Assembly: GCF_035994185.1 (NCBI RefSeq)
Contig: NZ_CP108538.1
Location: 8,001,501 to 8,065,500, forward strand
Reading direction: 5' to 3'
Source of the DNA: Streptomyces sp. NBC_01217
GTDB taxonomy: Bacteria; Actinomycetota; Actinomycetes; Streptomycetales; Streptomycetaceae
Length of the DNA: 64,000 nucleotides
Positions 62,503-64,000 of the stretch are shown here, piece after piece. Every line of letters begins with the position of its first letter. Within the stretch, counting starts at the first letter, position 1. Below the pieces are notes generated by a model. It worked only from the letters and a program-made list of their open reading frames with translations, did not search any database and had not been told where the DNA came from. The translations under genes were made by a program, and so were the position numbers.

Positions 62503-63453
62503 ATGACCGGCTCACGTGTCGTGGCGCTCGGCCACTATCAGCCCGCCAAGGTGCTCACCAACGACGATCTGGCCGCCATGGTCGACACCAGTGACGAGTG
62601 GATCACCAGCCGCGTCGGCATCAGGACCCGCCACATCGGAGGCCCCGACGAGCCGGTGGACGAGCTGGCCGCGCACGCGGCGGCCAAGGCGCTCGCCATG
62701 GCGGGGCTGCGGTCGGCCGAGATCGATCTGGTTCTCGTCGCCACCTCCACCGCGATCGACCGTTCGCCGAGCATGTCGGCGCGGGTCGCCGCCCGGCTCG
62801 GCATGGGCTCGCCCGCGGTGATGGACATCAATGTGGTCTGCTCCGGCTTCACCCACGCCCTCGCCACCGCCGACCACGCGATCCGGGCGGGCGCGGCCGA
62901 GCGGGTCCTGGTCATCGGCGCGGACAAGATGGCGGACATCGCGGACTGGACCGACCGCACCACCTGCGTACTGGTCGGTGACGGAGCCGGTGCGGCGGTC
63001 GTCGTCGCGGACCCGGACGGCGGTGACCCACCCGGGATCGGACCTGTCCTGTGGGGCTCGGTGCCGGAGATGGGGAACGCGGTACGGATCGAGGGGACGC
63101 CCCCGCGTTTCGCGCAGGAAGGGCAGTCCGTGTACCGCTGGGCCACCACCCAGCTGCCGCCCATCGCCCGCAAGGTGTGCGAGAAGGCCGGTGTCACCCC
63201 CGAGGATCTGGCCGCGGTGGTCCTGCATCAGGCCAATCTGCGGATCATCGAACCGGTCGCCAGGAAGATCGGCGCGGTCAACGCAGTCATCGCCCGGGAC
63301 GTCGTGGATTCCGGCAACACATCCGCGGCCTCCATCCCGATGGCCCTGTCCAAGCTGGTGGAGCGCGGCGAGGTCCGCAGCGGCGCGCCGGTGCTGCTGT
63401 TCGGCTTCGGCGGGAATCTCTCGTACGCGGGTCAGGTGATCCGCTGTCCCTGA
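62503..63453 (+). CDS. FabH-like 3-oxoacyl-ACP synthase III
   Basis: 316 residues. Catalytic Cys in NVVCSGFTHAL near residue 112, His in LHQANLRI near 244, Asn in SGNTSAASIP near 274: the complete thiolase-fold triad. It condenses a short acyl-CoA with malonyl-ACP to start fatty acid or polyketide chains. ATG at 62503 has GAGGGGA upstream. Not linked to other fab genes here, so a special starter unit is possible. A GntR gene follows after 64 bases. Confidence 0.92.
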   Translation: MTGSRVVALGHYQPAKVLTNDDLAAMVDTSDEWITSRVGIRTRHIGGPDEPVDELAAHAAAKALAMAGLRSAEIDLVLVATSTAIDRSPSMSARVAARLGMGSPAVMDINVVCSGFTHALATADHAIRAGAAERVLVIGADKMADIADWTDRTTCVLVGDGAGAAVVVADPDGGDPPGIGPVLWGSVPEMGNAVRIEGTPPRFAQEGQSVYRWATTQLPPIARKVCEKAGVTPEDLAAVVLHQANLRIIEPVARKIGAVNAVIARDVVDSGNTSAASIPMALSKLVERGEVRSGAPVLLFGFGGNLSYAGQVIRCP

Positions 63454-63466
63454 GGGGCGTTGTGCT

Positions 63467-63484
63467 CGGTAGACTGTAGACGAT
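63467..63484 (+). promoter_or_regulatory. Candidate GntR autoregulatory site
   Basis: CGGTAGACTGTAGACGAT holds two direct GTAGAC units and lies ~35 bases before the GntR ATG. It shares ACTGTAGAC(A/G)AT with the site at 62353. Confidence 0.5.
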
Positions 63485-63517
63485 AAGCAGTAGTTCGTCG
63501 GCCGGAGGGGGACCGAG

Positions 63518-64000
63518 ATGTTGTCCACAGGACTGCCGCAAGGGGCTGTGCCGAAGTTGGAACGGCCCGGTCCGCTGCGCGAGCGTGTGTACGAGGCGCT
63601 GCTCGAACTCATCACGACACGTGCGCTCCGTCCCGGCCAGCACCTGATCGAGAGCGAACTGGCCGGACACCTCGGGGTGTCCAGGCAGCCGGTGCGCGAG
63701 GCGTTGCAGCGGCTGAACACCGAGGGCTGGGTCGATCTCCGGCCCGCCCAGGGTGCTTTCGTCCATGAGCCCACGGAGGACGAGGCGGATCAGCTGCTCT
63801 CGGTCCGCACCCTCCTGGAGGCCGAGGCCGCCCGGCTGGCCGCGGCCAATTCCTCCGCCGCGGGCATCGCCGCCCTGGAGGAGCTCTGCGCCAAGGGTGA
63901 GCAGGCCGTCGCCGACGACGACGTGGACCTGGCGGTCGCCACCAACGCGGCCTTCCATGCCAAGGTCATGGAGCTGGCGGGCAATGTCGTCCTGTCCGAA
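63518..64000 (+). CDS. GntR-family regulator, FadR/FCD type (truncated by window edge)
   Basis: First 161 residues. Winged HTH: ERVYEALLELITTRALRPGQ, LAGHLGVSRQPVREALQRL and GWVDLRPAQGAFV. An all-helical FCD domain begins near residue 90 (LLSVRTLLEAEAARLAA), with metal/ligand His at NAAFHAKV. ATG at 63518 has GGAGGGGG upstream. Likely autoregulated through the TGTAGAC site and may control the FabH-like or fdhD loci. Confidence 0.93.
   Translation, partial: MLSTGLPQGAVPKLERPGPLRERVYEALLELITTRALRPGQHLIESELAGHLGVSRQPVREALQRLNTEGWVDLRPAQGAFVHEPTEDEADQLLSVRTLLEAEAARLAAANSSAAGIAALEELCAKGEQAVADDDVDLAVATNAAFHAKVMELAGNVVLSE

Noticed and set aside
1..64000. CRISPR array, rRNA or tRNA genes
   Set aside because: No regularly spaced repeats with unique spacers, no 16S/23S-like stretch and no clear cloverleaf were seen by eye; a tRNA scan would confirm.

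Overview
The window is high-GC actinobacterial DNA and reads as a Streptomyces chromosome. Third codon positions are almost always G or C, GTG and TTG starts are common, and several promoters look leaderless. The gene families are typical of the genus: SAV_915-like protein, DUF5937/ArsR regulator, a LigA paralogue, fused SecDF, DUF6204 and a peptidase inhibitor I36 protein. No rRNA, tRNA or CRISPR array was seen.

Left third (1-19.8 kb): potassium and cation homeostasis. Three separate kdpB genes lie within 20 kb. The left edge cuts a minus-strand kdpB (1-1030) that has no kdpF or kdpA upstream of it. A CPA1 Na+/H+ antiporter and an orphan kdpD follow. A canonical plus-strand operon comes next: a 27-aa membrane peptide, kdpF, kdpA, kdpB, kdpC, kdpE, kdpD. 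A 17-bp hairpin separates it from a convergent second transporter operon in the unusual order kdpF-kdpB-kdpC-kdpA. The orphan kdpD promoter and the canonical operon promoter share a direct-repeat element with the same 21 + 11 bp spacing, which is a good candidate KdpE operator. The rearranged operon and the third kdpB lack it.

19.8-26.8 kb: a diaminopimelate decarboxylase (lysA) with a SAV_915-like partner, a universal stress protein, a divergent MerR / small-protein pair with a MerR-type promoter, a DUF5937/ArsR regulator, a lipoprotein and a secreted peptidase-inhibitor-like protein.

26.8-30.3 kb: a decay zone. It holds a LytR-CpsA-Psr fragment, a two-domain universal stress protein broken by a one-base frameshift, and a lactonase tail cut by an IS3-family element. 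The transposase of that element is itself frameshifted, and it lacks a visible target duplication. Beyond it is a 13-bp inverted repeat of unknown role.

30.3-64 kb: mostly intact housekeeping or conserved genes. They include DUF6204, a DUF5107 TPR protein, VOC, methyltransferases, an aminotransferase-fold protein without the PLP lysine, two MBL-fold hydrolases, DedA, a holin-domain/phosphodiesterase fusion, a NAD-dependent DNA ligase paralogue, an MreB-like ATPase, SecDF, DUF1275, an XRE/MmyB-like regulator, pterin-4a-carbinolamine dehydratase, a divergent NmrA/AraC pair, a glycine-rich secreted protein, a ricin-type lectin, an aldo/keto reductase, an acyl-CoA synthetase, LysR plus a bile-acid-type transporter, FdhD with a formate-dehydrogenase fragment, a FabH-like synthase and a GntR regulator. 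The GntR gene and the fdhD/FabH intergenic region share a TGTAGAC-type site.
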